Made by a program: the position numbers and the translations under genes | Notes under the pieces: model-generated | Told to the model about the DNA's origin: nothing | The model's input: the letters and a program-made list of their open reading frames with translations, nothing else | The model's database searches: none | DNA from: DUMC01 sp035362115 | Lineage (GTDB): Bacteria; Bacillota; Clostridia; Acetivibrionales; DUMC01 | Direction: 5' to 3' | Length of the DNA stretch: 25,368 nucleotides | Assembly: GCA_035362115.1 (NCBI GenBank) | Contig: DAOSDD010000030.1 | Span: 1-25,368, forward strand | Part shown: in pieces, positions 7,067-14,834 of the stretch | How positions within the stretch are numbered: position 1 is the first letter of the stretch | How the letters are laid out: each line of letters begins with the position of its first letter

Positions 7067-8218
7067 CTATAACCATCCGGTAAGTTTTGCAAGCAACCTT
7101 GTATACTCTATAAAGTCAGGCCATGAAATATCTGGCGGCACACCATGGTCGCACCCCGGAATAAACCCTCCATCCTTCAGAAGAGGTGGAACTACCCTCA
7201 TTACCTCGTTAAACATATCCTTCCCACCTTTAGCTATAGCCCTTTTATCAATGCCCCCTGTATAAGCCATACTTTTGCCAAATACTCGCCTATACTCAAC
7301 TATATCGTTATGGGCAGCAACTTCTATAGGATCACAAGCATTTATTCCTGATTCAATCCATATAGGTATCAATTCTCCAATATAACCATCAGAATCCATA
7401 TCAATAATGGAGCAGCCACTGGCTTTAATCTCTTTTACCCAGCGGATATATGAAGGCATTAGAAACTCCCTGGTCATAGCAGGAGAAATCATACTATGAG
7501 CCTTATATGCCATGTCTTCGGATATATGTACCTTATCCAGCTCCATTTTATTGATAAACCGGGCTAGAAGTCTTGAAATAAATTCTGTCCAGAATTCAAT
7601 CATTTCATGAATAAACTCCGGCTCCTCAATAAATTTGATACACAGATTTTCGAAACCAAGCCATTCACGCAACTGCCAGAATGGTCCGTTAAAAGAAATG
7701 CCTGCAACATAATCCCTATCCTGCAACTTGCCACATATTTCATCAAGGTTTTCCGTCAGCCGTTCAGGAGAATCGGCATTATAACGTTTTTTCATTTCCT
7801 CCCAATCTTCTCTGCTTTGGACAGGAAACTTGTGCCACTTTCTTGTGACAAAATCCTTTGCAGCCCTTATATAGGTATAATCAAATTCGTCTGATATTTC
7901 TGTTATAGCACCCATCCAGTCCTGAACAATATAGTGTCCATCTTTATGCTCCAGTACCTTTTCCTCAAACTGTGGAATCATTTTGAAATCAACTGTTAAA
8001 TATGTTTTTTTAGGAGCAGGAGGATTAGGAATTCCGAGTATATCCATTAGTGCATCGAAGTAATTAACTCCCTCCGGTAATCCCTGCTTGTGCCAGGCTG
8101 CAAGAGTTGATTCTCTTGGTACTCCCGGTTGAAGAGGTATTTTGTCAGGATTCCCAAATAGCAGTGTTTCAATGTATCTTTTCCTTTCTGTCATTTTCTC
8201 ATTTGACCACTTTTTCAT
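7067..8218 (-). CDS. uroporphyrinogen decarboxylase (URO-D) superfamily protein
   Basis: A protein of about 383 residues in the URO-D/MtaA/CmuA TIM-barrel superfamily. It begins with the family entry segment ERKRYIETLLFGNPDKIPL and ends with GGFIPGCDHGVPPDISWPDF, with His358 in the highly conserved CDHGVPPD stretch. The haem-pathway signature of true HemE (RPVWxMRQAGR) is absent, so this is not a HemE. Related proteins transfer methyl groups to corrinoid or coenzyme M, or have no known role; many occur beside sugar genes. I start at the ATG at 8216-8218, nine bases after AGGAGT; a longer GTG start abuts the site. It faces the AraC gene at 8608 and is followed by a nagB-like gene. Function unknown. 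Confidence 0.8.
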   Translation of the reverse strand: MKKWSNEKMTERKRYIETLLFGNPDKIPLQPGVPRESTLAAWHKQGLPEGVNYFDALMDILGIPNPPAPKKTYLTVDFKMIPQFEEKVLEHKDGHYIVQDWMGAITEISDEFDYTYIRAAKDFVTRKWHKFPVQSREDWEEMKKRYNADSPERLTENLDEICGKLQDRDYVAGISFNGPFWQLREWLGFENLCIKFIEEPEFIHEMIEFWTEFISRLLARFINKMELDKVHISEDMAYKAHSMISPAMTREFLMPSYIRWVKEIKASGCSIIDMDSDGYIGELIPIWIESGINACDPIEVAAHNDIVEYRRVFGKSMAYTGGIDKRAIAKGGKDMFNEVMRVVPPLLKDGGFIPGCDHGVPPDISWPDFIEYTRLLAKLTGWL

Positions 8219-8607
8219 AGTGTTCACACTCCTGTTAATATTTATAATATATTAAATTCTAATGACTTTAATTTATTACTAAGTCTTAATTTGAAAAGTT
8301 TTTGATACTTTTCGCAAGTTATGTTAATATAGTAAAATAAAATGCTACTATCATTAAACATACCTACCTACCTAAAAATATTACCGAATATTTCACAAAA
8401 AGTCTTAATTTTATTTGCTGCATTATTAAATATTAACGTATCTTGCTTTTTTTATTTACTTCTTAATTTTTGTTTTATATAATTATAGTGAAATGCGATT
8501 ATATATTGAAATATGGTTCTATGATTTTAATGTAATGTAGTATCTTTTATGCGTTATCTATTTAAGGAAATTATGATAACTTAGTATAATTTGGGTGGTG
8601 ACCGTAA
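8219..8607. other. 389-bp divergent control region, URO-D-like/AraC
   Basis: Very AT-rich region between divergent genes. AAGTCTTAATTT occurs at 8281-8292 and again at 8400-8411, with a weaker TTCTTAATTTT near 8463. A short CTAC-type run (acctacctacctaa) lies near 8361. TATAAT at 8585-8590 is too close to the AraC start to be a comfortable -10 box. No ORF with a ribosome binding site is seen. Confidence 0.5.
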
Positions 8608-9483
8608 ATGCCTGATTTACAAGATAAAGTGGATTTTAACAATCTCTATGTATCAAAAACTGCTGATTTTATTACTGATTATCGTGATAGTAAGGTAGAT
8701 CAGGTTTTATCCCTCGAGCATTACCACGATTCATATGAACTGGATTTTTTCATAAAAGCTGATATACAAATATTTGTAAAAGATAGAAGATATGAGATTA
8801 GCAATGGTGATGTGCTTTTCATCAGCGAATATGATGTGCACAAAGTCTTATATAATATTGGTACACATTACACTAGATATGTTATTAATTTCAAAAAAGA
8901 ATTTCTCATTGATCTTTTAAGATTCTTTAAGATTGATAACCTTTTGGAAAAAATACAAAAAAATGATTACAAAAAAGTCAGAGTTAGTATTAACCGAAGG
9001 AATGAATTTGAAAGCCAATTTAAAACATTACTTGCTCTATATGATTCGTCACGGGAAAATTGTAATGCTGAAACTGCTGTATTAATTAAGTCATATTTAG
9101 TTATACTCCTTACCCGCTTTAATGAGACACTTAAGAATGCAAAGCCCATTTGTGAACAGCAAAAAAAAGATCATTTTGTCAGCAGAATAATAGATTTTAT
9201 TGACTCCAATTATGCGGGTGTAATAAATCTTGATTTGCTGGAAAAGGAATTTCATCTTAATAAGTATTATATAAGCCATGTTTTCAAGGAAATAACAGGC
9301 TTTACCGTTATGGAATACATTCAAAATAGAAGAATTATTGAAGCACAGATACTGTTAAAAAGCACCAGTAAAGATATCACGGAAATATGCTATGATTGCG
9401 GCTTTAATAATGTACAACATTTTTATAGAGTATTTTCAAAAATAACAAATATTACTCCATACAATTACAGGAAAAGAGGGTAA
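8608..9483 (+). CDS. AraC-family transcriptional regulator
   Basis: A 291-residue AraC/XylS protein with GGGTGGTGA shortly before the ATG. The N-terminal cupin-like sensor has HYHDSYELDFFIK followed by EISNGDVLFISEYDVHKV. The C-terminal domain carries the two helix-turn-helix motifs, INLDLLEKEFHLNKYYISHVF and KDITEICYDCGFNNVQHFYR, and ends ITPYNYRKRG. Its layout and wording closely match the AraC protein at 11281 (HYHDFYEL, LNKYYxxHxFKE), so the two are likely recent paralogues. It is divergent from the URO-D-like gene, its most likely target. Confidence 0.92.
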   Translation: MPDLQDKVDFNNLYVSKTADFITDYRDSKVDQVLSLEHYHDSYELDFFIKADIQIFVKDRRYEISNGDVLFISEYDVHKVLYNIGTHYTRYVINFKKEFLIDLLRFFKIDNLLEKIQKNDYKKVRVSINRRNEFESQFKTLLALYDSSRENCNAETAVLIKSYLVILLTRFNETLKNAKPICEQQKKDHFVSRIIDFIDSNYAGVINLDLLEKEFHLNKYYISHVFKEITGFTVMEYIQNRRIIEAQILLKSTSKDITEICYDCGFNNVQHFYRVFSKITNITPYNYRKRG

Positions 9484-9507
9484 GATAATAAGAGATCTGG
9501 AGAACAA

Positions 9508-9521
9508 GGGGACAGTTTTCC
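9508..9521. repeat. GGGGACA-type motif after an AraC gene
   Basis: GGGGACAGTTTTCC lies 25 bp past the AraC stop. A similar GGGGACACATCTCC (12139-12152) lies just past the next AraC gene. It may be part of a weak terminator (ACAG/CTGT followed by TTTT) or a remnant of a small repeat. Confidence 0.4.
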
Positions 9522-9626
9522 TGTTTTAATATTAGGTAACTATAACTATCCCCTGCTTTTCTATTACTTGCGTTTTACTTGCTTATTTCCCTTGCTCATT
9601 TACATACTATCTCATTACCCATCTTT

Positions 9627-10844
9627 CTACTTCCTAATTAAATCTTTCAACCTGAACATTTTCTTTTCCTTTATACTCTTGTTTGCGCATATCCCTATCA
9701 TTATGGATTTTACTCCATCCCAGGATCCGGCGAAATGATTTAGGGGGTCAGACACACCACCGCGGAATATCATATTGCGTAATCTTTCATCTCCGCCCCC
9801 ATGTCCGCCTGACGCCTTTGGCACATCATATGTTACAACTTCGCCTTTTCTGTTAAATAACTGTATCTGGTAGTTTGGTTCCTTTACCTTATGTCCGCTG
9901 TGGTATTCTGCCGCTTCGAGTCTTCCATTAGTACCATTTATGCTTATCTTCCAACCTTCATAAGGGCTAAATGCTATTAATGAATATGTAAGTAAAGTAC
10001 CCTTATTGTATTTTACTGCAACTGACATTGAGTCATATATATTTATTTCATCAGCAAATACACATCTGTCACGGAAATATCCGTCTTCTTTTTCTGCTTT
10101 AAAGTAAAAATCCTGCATAAAAGGATTTTCATGATATTTCACAGCGAACTCGCATGTTGAGGCATATTGGCAGGTACTGCATCTCTCTCCTTTATTTTCC
10201 CTTGTAGGACCATAGAATCTTAGGTTTCCATTTGCATATATTTCTTCAGGCTCTTCTTCTATCCACCAGTTAACAAGGTCAAAATGATGCGTGGATTTAT
10301 GTACAAGAAGCCCACCGCAGTTTTCCAGTTTTCTATGCCATCTTCTAAAATAATCTGCTCCATGGCTAGTATCAAGAAGGTATTCAAAATCTACGCTAAG
10401 TACATCACCAACTGCACCTTCTTTAATTAGCTCTTTAACTCTGGTAACATAAGGTGCAAAACGGTAGTTAAATGTAACTATAACTTTTTTTCCAGTCCTT
10501 TTTTCCGCATCAAGTATTGCATTACACTTATCTTCATCTATTGTCATCGGCTTTTCTGTTATTGCATCACATCCATATTCAAGGGTCTTAATAATGTATT
10601 CGTGGTGAAATCTGTCAACAGTTGTAATTATTGCAGCATCAGGTTTTGTTTCTTTCATCATTACATCATAATCTGTAAAAACAGGTATGGATGAATCTGT
10701 ATGATCCCTGATATATTCCGCTCTTGTCCTGTTAATATCAAATATTCCCACGATTTGTGCAACATCTTTATACCCCTCTATAAGGGGCTTGGCAAACATT
10801 CCAAAAGCTCTTCCACTTGCGCCTACTAGAACATATTTTTTCAT
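9627..10844 (-). CDS. Gfo/Idh/MocA-family oxidoreductase with a four-cysteine insert
   Basis: A 405-residue dehydrogenase, some 40-50 residues longer than the other two in this window. The Rossmann segment is VLVGASGRAFGMFAKP at residues 5-20. EKP is at 97-99 and the catalytic-side motif HKSTHHFDLVNWW around 182-194. The extra length includes ERCSTCQYASTCEF (Cys222, 225, 231) and DRCVFADEINIYD (Cys261), a set that could bind zinc or another metal. A glycine-rich GGHGGGDERL follows. AGGAG precedes the ATG. The gene faces the AraC gene at 11281, and its leader contains a 15-bp tandem array. Substrate unknown; a sugar or inositol-type polyol is the family expectation. Confidence 0.88.
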   Translation of the reverse strand: MKKYVLVGASGRAFGMFAKPLIEGYKDVAQIVGIFDINRTRAEYIRDHTDSSIPVFTDYDVMMKETKPDAAIITTVDRFHHEYIIKTLEYGCDAITEKPMTIDEDKCNAILDAEKRTGKKVIVTFNYRFAPYVTRVKELIKEGAVGDVLSVDFEYLLDTSHGADYFRRWHRKLENCGGLLVHKSTHHFDLVNWWIEEEPEEIYANGNLRFYGPTRENKGERCSTCQYASTCEFAVKYHENPFMQDFYFKAEKEDGYFRDRCVFADEINIYDSMSVAVKYNKGTLLTYSLIAFSPYEGWKISINGTNGRLEAAEYHSGHKVKEPNYQIQLFNRKGEVVTYDVPKASGGHGGGDERLRNMIFRGGVSDPLNHFAGSWDGVKSIMIGICANKSIKEKKMFRLKDLIRK

Positions 10845-10895
10845 TCTTTAGCATCTCCTTTTCGTATTATCCTTTTTCTTTTCATATTTTTCTTA

Positions 10896-10970
10896 ACTTC
10901 ATATTGCTTTACTTCATGTTGCTTCACTTCATGTTGCTTCACTTCATGTTGCTTCACTTCATGTTGCTTC
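10896..10970. repeat. five tandem 15-bp repeats
   Basis: Four identical copies of ACTTCATGTTGCTTC (10911-10970) follow one copy with two changes (10896-10910). On the minus strand, the likely leader of the dehydrogenase mRNA, each junction reads ATGAAGTGA or ATGAAGTAA, a Met-Lys-stop mini-ORF, all in one frame. Confidence 0.92.
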
Positions 10971-11209
10971 GGGGCTGTAACAGAGCAAAATTTATATACT
11001 CTGCAATAACATACTAAATAATGTCCGCACTTAGATGCAGGGATTACGCCTTAACATAATACCGATGTAATTCGTAAGTAATCCTTAATATTAAAACATA
11101 ATACATATTTGATTCTTCTGCAAAACGCTGTTACACTGCAAAAGTCTAATTTGGAACATGGCTTTCTGCAGTGGAATCATATTTACAATTATAACATTAA
11201 TGTTTTTCC

Positions 11210-11238
11210 TTTACTTTATAAATCTTGTTGTATATAAT
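11210..11238 (+). promoter_or_regulatory. sigma-A type promoter of the third AraC gene
   Basis: TTTACT (11210-11215) and TATAAT (11233-11238) are separated by 17 bp, about 40 bases before the TTG start. Confidence 0.55.
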
Positions 11239-11280
11239 TGAAAATGTATATATATATTGCTTTTTTAGGGGGAGATGTAA

Positions 11281-12132
11281 TTGCAGGTTATATACTCACC
11301 GAACACATTGGACACAGATTTTTATATAGAGCATACAAAAATTGCTTCAGGCACAAGCATGAAAACAGAGCACTATCATGATTTTTATGAGCTTTACTTT
11401 TATCTTGGCGATGGAATGCGCTATTTTATAGGAAATAAAACTTTCTATGTGAAGAAGTATGATTTAATTTTAATTGACAAATTTACCTACCATAGAACTT
11501 CATATAAAGAAAAGGGTTTTAAAGAACGATTGTTGATATATCTTTATGATGATGTAATTAATATAATAGGCAATGAAATTTTAAAGCAAAAAATAGTCAA
11601 CCTCTTTAAAAAGAAAAAGATTTCTTTCTACAGCAGTTTTAGCAAATATATGCTTGATACCCTTATGAACAGAGTTCTCCCTAAATACTATAATAAATCC
11701 AATCCTTCTATAAGTCAGCTTCAAGCCAGGCTGGTCATGCTGGATTTGCTGCTTGAAATAGCTGAAATGGATGAAAATGGTCAGCTGATTGAGGATAATT
11801 CAATTACAACGCCCCAGGAAAATCGTGTCTCAGATATAGTAAGTTATATTAACTCCAACTATAGTAAGCAAATTACTCTTGATGAATTATCAAAAATATT
11901 TTTTATTAATAAGTATTATCTTTGCCACATTTTTAAAGAAGTGACAGGTATGAGTATTACAGATTTTATTAATAGGAAAAGGCTCGCTGAGTCTAAGAAG
12001 CTTTTAAAATATACTGATTATAATATTACAGAAATTTCGCAAATGGTTGGCTTTAACAGTGTCAGCCGTTTTATAAGTCTTTTCAGGGAAAAGTTTGAAG
12101 AAACGCCTAAAAGTTTTCGAGAAAGCAAATAG
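11281..12132 (+). CDS. AraC-family transcriptional regulator, TTG start
   Basis: A 283-residue AraC/XylS protein. It starts at TTG with AGGGGGAGA six bases upstream; the only nearby ATG (11275) is followed at once by TAA. The sensor domain has TEHYHDFYELYFYL and VKKYDLILIDKFTYHR. The DNA-binding domain has ITLDELSKIFFINKYYLCHIF and YNITEISQMVGFNSVSRFIS, ending ETPKSFRES. It is a close relative of the AraC protein at 8608. It is divergent from the four-cysteine dehydrogenase and convergent with the UxaC-like gene, so the dehydrogenase is the likely target. Confidence 0.92.
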   Translation: MQVIYSPNTLDTDFYIEHTKIASGTSMKTEHYHDFYELYFYLGDGMRYFIGNKTFYVKKYDLILIDKFTYHRTSYKEKGFKERLLIYLYDDVINIIGNEILKQKIVNLFKKKKISFYSSFSKYMLDTLMNRVLPKYYNKSNPSISQLQARLVMLDLLLEIAEMDENGQLIEDNSITTPQENRVSDIVSYINSNYSKQITLDELSKIFFINKYYLCHIFKEVTGMSITDFINRKRLAESKKLLKYTDYNITEISQMVGFNSVSRFISLFREKFEETPKSFRESK

Positions 12133-12176
12133 GGCACTGGGGACACATCTCCAAAATAATTCAAAGAGTGCCCCCT
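12131..12176. terminator. possible bidirectional terminator between AraC and UxaC-like genes
   Basis: AGGGCACT (12131-12138, overlapping the AraC stop) can pair with AGTGCCC in 12167-12176. The loop contains a second small stem (GGGGACACATCTCC). There is no T run on either side, so this is only a suggestion. Confidence 0.35.
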
Positions 12177-12192
12177 AGTGGTACCAAGCGCA

Positions 12193-13434
12193 TCAGTCTA
12201 AAAATCTCCAGAAATTCCCACCAAACAGATTTTCTACATCCCGTATAATTTCATCTTCATTAATTACCCAACCTGTTGCAAGAATATCACTGTACTTATC
12301 AAACAGTACATTTGCAATTATTTTTCTTGAATGGATCCATTTATATATCAATTGGTCCAATACTCTGGCATCGGAATGCTGTGGGATAACACTTGTCCCA
12401 AGCAGTTCAAAACGCATTCTGGTTATTTCCTCTATCAGACTTGGATTATTAAGGAACCACCAGCATCCAAAAATCATTAGATTTCTGAATTTTCGTGCTG
12501 CAATACAGAGTTCATGCTGGTTTTCCCTTGCCAGCATAGTAACCAGGAATTTGTTGTTTGGATACTGTCTGCAAAGGTATTCAACAGTATTTACATCACC
12601 TTTTCCAACACCATCTCCGGCCAGTTTTATTTCAGGGTTTATCAGTTTTTTAACACCAATCATCATTGCAAAGGGTACATTCTTCTCCTGCGAAACAGGT
12701 ATAATACATTCCTCAATAATTTTTGATCTTGATGATTCTTCAGGAACTTTAAACTCCGGAGGCAGTGATGCTGCCATGTATAAAGCCTTCATCCTGTCTA
12801 TCCATTCACTTAGGAAGCGTCTGATCTCTTTCAGAGTATTTTCATCAAGCTCCCTTTCAACATTATAACCCCATGCCTTGAGCTTTAAGTAATTAATATC
12901 CCATGCATTTAAAAGGGGGTCAATTCTTAAAGCTGCCTTAAATCGGCTGTCACCTTTATAATTATCAAGCCAGACTTTTCTTTCTTCATCAACAAAAGGA
13001 TCATTAGTCATTACTACATCCTTGACGCCTGAAGCCTTAAAAACTATGTCTATATAATCATCTACAGATAACTTTTTAAAGTAATCTCTGTATTCATTTA
13101 AGCTTCTGTCTGCTACGTTAAGGCCCAACTTTTCCAATACAGTAAGTACTCCTCTGCAGGCTTCGCTATAGGGTGAATTTTTAATAAAAAGAGTATCCCA
13201 AATTAAATCGGCCTGCTCAACTTTTGACATCCTCCAGAATTTCTCATAGGGAATATCTGTTAGTCGCATTGTTTCAGCTACCAGGTAGTGGTAATTAATA
13301 AGCTCATCCACTCCCCATAGAAGCTGCTCTCCAAAATCTGTTGAAAACAGATGTGTGTGTACATCGGTTATTTTTACTTCATCAACCACTTTATCAATAG
13401 TTTTCCTCAAATCATATGTATTTCTTATGGCCAT
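12193..13434 (-). CDS. UxaC-like (glucuronate isomerase family) amidohydrolase-fold protein
   Basis: A 413-residue protein of the uronate isomerase branch of the amidohydrolase superfamily, shorter than E. coli UxaC (about 470). The metal-binding His-x-His is in ITDVHTHLFSTDFGE (His26, His28). The C-terminal segment IPQHSDARVLDQLIYKW matches the position of the DSR motif of UxaC, with Asp as the likely metal ligand, followed by a conserved ANVLFDKY helix. Known members interconvert glucuronate/fructuronate or galacturonate/tagaturonate. Presence of a UxaE-type epimerase 2.7 kb upstream supports a uronate substrate, but the divergent sequence leaves other sugar acids open. GGAGG lies 12 bases before the ATG, slightly far. 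Confidence 0.72.
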   Translation of the reverse strand: MAIRNTYDLRKTIDKVVDEVKITDVHTHLFSTDFGEQLLWGVDELINYHYLVAETMRLTDIPYEKFWRMSKVEQADLIWDTLFIKNSPYSEACRGVLTVLEKLGLNVADRSLNEYRDYFKKLSVDDYIDIVFKASGVKDVVMTNDPFVDEERKVWLDNYKGDSRFKAALRIDPLLNAWDINYLKLKAWGYNVERELDENTLKEIRRFLSEWIDRMKALYMAASLPPEFKVPEESSRSKIIEECIIPVSQEKNVPFAMMIGVKKLINPEIKLAGDGVGKGDVNTVEYLCRQYPNNKFLVTMLARENQHELCIAARKFRNLMIFGCWWFLNNPSLIEEITRMRFELLGTSVIPQHSDARVLDQLIYKWIHSRKIIANVLFDKYSDILATGWVINEDEIIRDVENLFGGNFWRFLD

Positions 13435-13590
13435 ACAAAAATCAGTCCTCCTTTTGTATTTTATATAATCAATTAAATAATTTATTGTTACCCAAACTTC
13501 AATTAATAATATAGAAATATCTTCAGCAATATAATTAATAATAACTTATATTCCCTTATAGTAGAGCATATAATTCACTTGTCAGATTAT

Positions 13591-14505
13591 TCACCTTAAG
13601 TTTAAAAAACATTCTAAGGGTATAACCTGGCTCCAGGCTCTCCTTCCATCCTCTCCTTTGCACTCAATACGTACATATCTGTCTGTTTTCTTTATTTTGT
13701 AATGACCTTCCGTAATTAATTTTCCGGTTTCACGGGCTATCCTATCATGGCAGTAAAAAGTATCTGTCATAAAAGCAATAAATTCTACCGGAGATGTTTC
13801 TACATAAACTTCATCATTTTCTATACTAATTTGCTTTATTTCAGGACCCTGAGAACAATAAAAATTTCCCTTTTTAATGTTCTCAAGTATATCATCCTTT
13901 TTTAAGCTTTTACTATTAACCATTATATACCCACCAAATAAATCTGTGTTATAAAAATGTGTATCATCAGAAGCAAAAATTAAAGGGTATTTTCCTTTTT
14001 TGGCTATTAAATCAACGTAGCATGTGGAATCCCCTCTGTTGGTCATAGTATCAGATACCGTATTCCAAACCTCAAAACCCAGGTGACCTTCCAATCCCAT
14101 TATGTCGTCATGGGAAAGCAGCGACCATGCAGGATGTGCCAATATTGCAAGGCCATTATTTTGGTTTATGCTGTCTATGTAGTATTGAGGAGTGATAAAG
14201 CCATCGGAAGGATTCAATATATCCTCAACAGAGACCTCATCATCCATGTCAATACCAACAATGTGCCAGGCCTTTCTTTCTGAAGAGTAATCGTTTATGT
14301 CAAATTCGATGCCGTTAAGGATGAGAAGATCATCCTCTTCTTTCCCTTTGTAAATCTTTCTGTGATCTGTTATAGCTACAAAACTGTAACCATTGTCTTT
14401 ATAGGCCTTTATACTTTCATCAGGTTCTGCCAGACCATCTGACAATGTTGTGTGGGTATGAAGATTGCCTTTATACCAGTTGCTTTTTTTATTGAATATT
14501 TCCAA
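13591..14505 (-). CDS. PHP-domain phosphoesterase
   Basis: A stand-alone PHP-domain protein of about 304 residues. The metal-binding motifs appear in order: NLHTHTTLSDG near the N-terminus, AITDHRK, NGIEFD, ILAHPAWSLL and FASDDTHFYN. This set is typical of a trinuclear metal phosphoesterase such as YciV/TrpH types, although the C-terminal third differs from those. The longest ORF starts at ATG 14523, but AGAGGAG lies inside it; the TTG at 14503-14505, eight bases after that site, is the better start. It lies 156 bp upstream of the uxaC-like gene in the same direction. Possible roles are hydrolysis of a sugar phosphate or nucleotide; substrate unknown. Confidence 0.82.
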   Translation of the reverse strand: MEIFNKKSNWYKGNLHTHTTLSDGLAEPDESIKAYKDNGYSFVAITDHRKIYKGKEEDDLLILNGIEFDINDYSSERKAWHIVGIDMDDEVSVEDILNPSDGFITPQYYIDSINQNNGLAILAHPAWSLLSHDDIMGLEGHLGFEVWNTVSDTMTNRGDSTCYVDLIAKKGKYPLIFASDDTHFYNTDLFGGYIMVNSKSLKKDDILENIKKGNFYCSQGPEIKQISIENDEVYVETSPVEFIAFMTDTFYCHDRIARETGKLITEGHYKIKKTDRYVRIECKGEDGRRAWSQVIPLECFLNLR

Positions 14506-14834
14506 AAAGAATTCTCCTCTCATCTGTTATTCCATAATCATATTATTCGATAATCAGTTATTAATAATATTCCCTTTAATAATATCCATATAATTATCAT
14601 AATACGAAATAATGTAAAAGTTATAAATATAATATCATATTAATGATAAAAGTAAAGTTGGGTTACATTGATAAAAAAAGATTGCCGGGTTTATTCCGAC
14701 AATCTTTTTTAAAAGTAATAGACTTTATTCCCGTATTAAACTGTTTTCATGAGCAGATGTGTATCTGAAATAATACACCTGAAATATTATAATTGAATTA
14801 ATATTCTATTCTTAATACTCTCTTGAATCTATTC
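14506..14834. other. 329-bp intergenic region before the PHP gene
   Basis: AT-rich gap with the terminator at 14674-14710 and two copies of TTAATAATAT near 14563 and 14577. A promoter for the PHP gene should be here, but none is convincing. No further gene is seen. Confidence 0.5.
14674..14710 (-). terminator. intrinsic terminator of the third Gfo/Idh/MocA gene
   Basis: AAAAAAGATTG (14674-14684) pairs with CAATCTTTTTT (14700-14710), with an inner CGG/CCG extension. The stem is flanked by A and T runs, so it can act in both directions; it lies 125 bp past the dehydrogenase stop. Confidence 0.8.

Larger units (their letters stand above)
10845..11280. other. 436-bp divergent control region, dehydrogenase/AraC
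   Basis: Contains the 15-bp tandem array (10896-10970), an inverted repeat GGATTAC (11041-11047)/GTAATCC (11078-11084), a second inverted repeat CACTGCA-AAAG (11134-11144)/CTTTCTGCAGTG (11162-11173) and a promoter for the AraC gene (11210-11238). TATAAA on the minus strand near 10991 is a possible -10 for the dehydrogenase, which would put the tandem array in its mRNA leader. Confidence 0.55.

Noticed and set aside
7067..8218. HemE (haem biosynthesis) for the URO-D-like gene
   Set aside because: The arginine-rich HemE signature is missing and no other haem gene is near.
10896..10970. Possible CRISPR array
   Set aside because: Units are directly adjoining 15-mers with no spacers and no cas genes.
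10817..11017. Plus-strand ORF of 66 codons with a repeated FMLLH pattern
   Set aside because: The pattern is just the translation of the 15-bp tandem array, and the frame overlaps the start of the dehydrogenase gene without a ribosome binding site.
13500..13550. Possible further copy of the GGGTGCAT repeat (AATATCTTCAGC)
   Set aside because: Similarity is limited to an AT-rich stretch and the GGTGCA end is absent.
14285..14298. AGTAATCGTTTATG, resembling the LacI operator
   Set aside because: Only the left half and centre match, and it lies inside the PHP coding sequence, so chance is likely.
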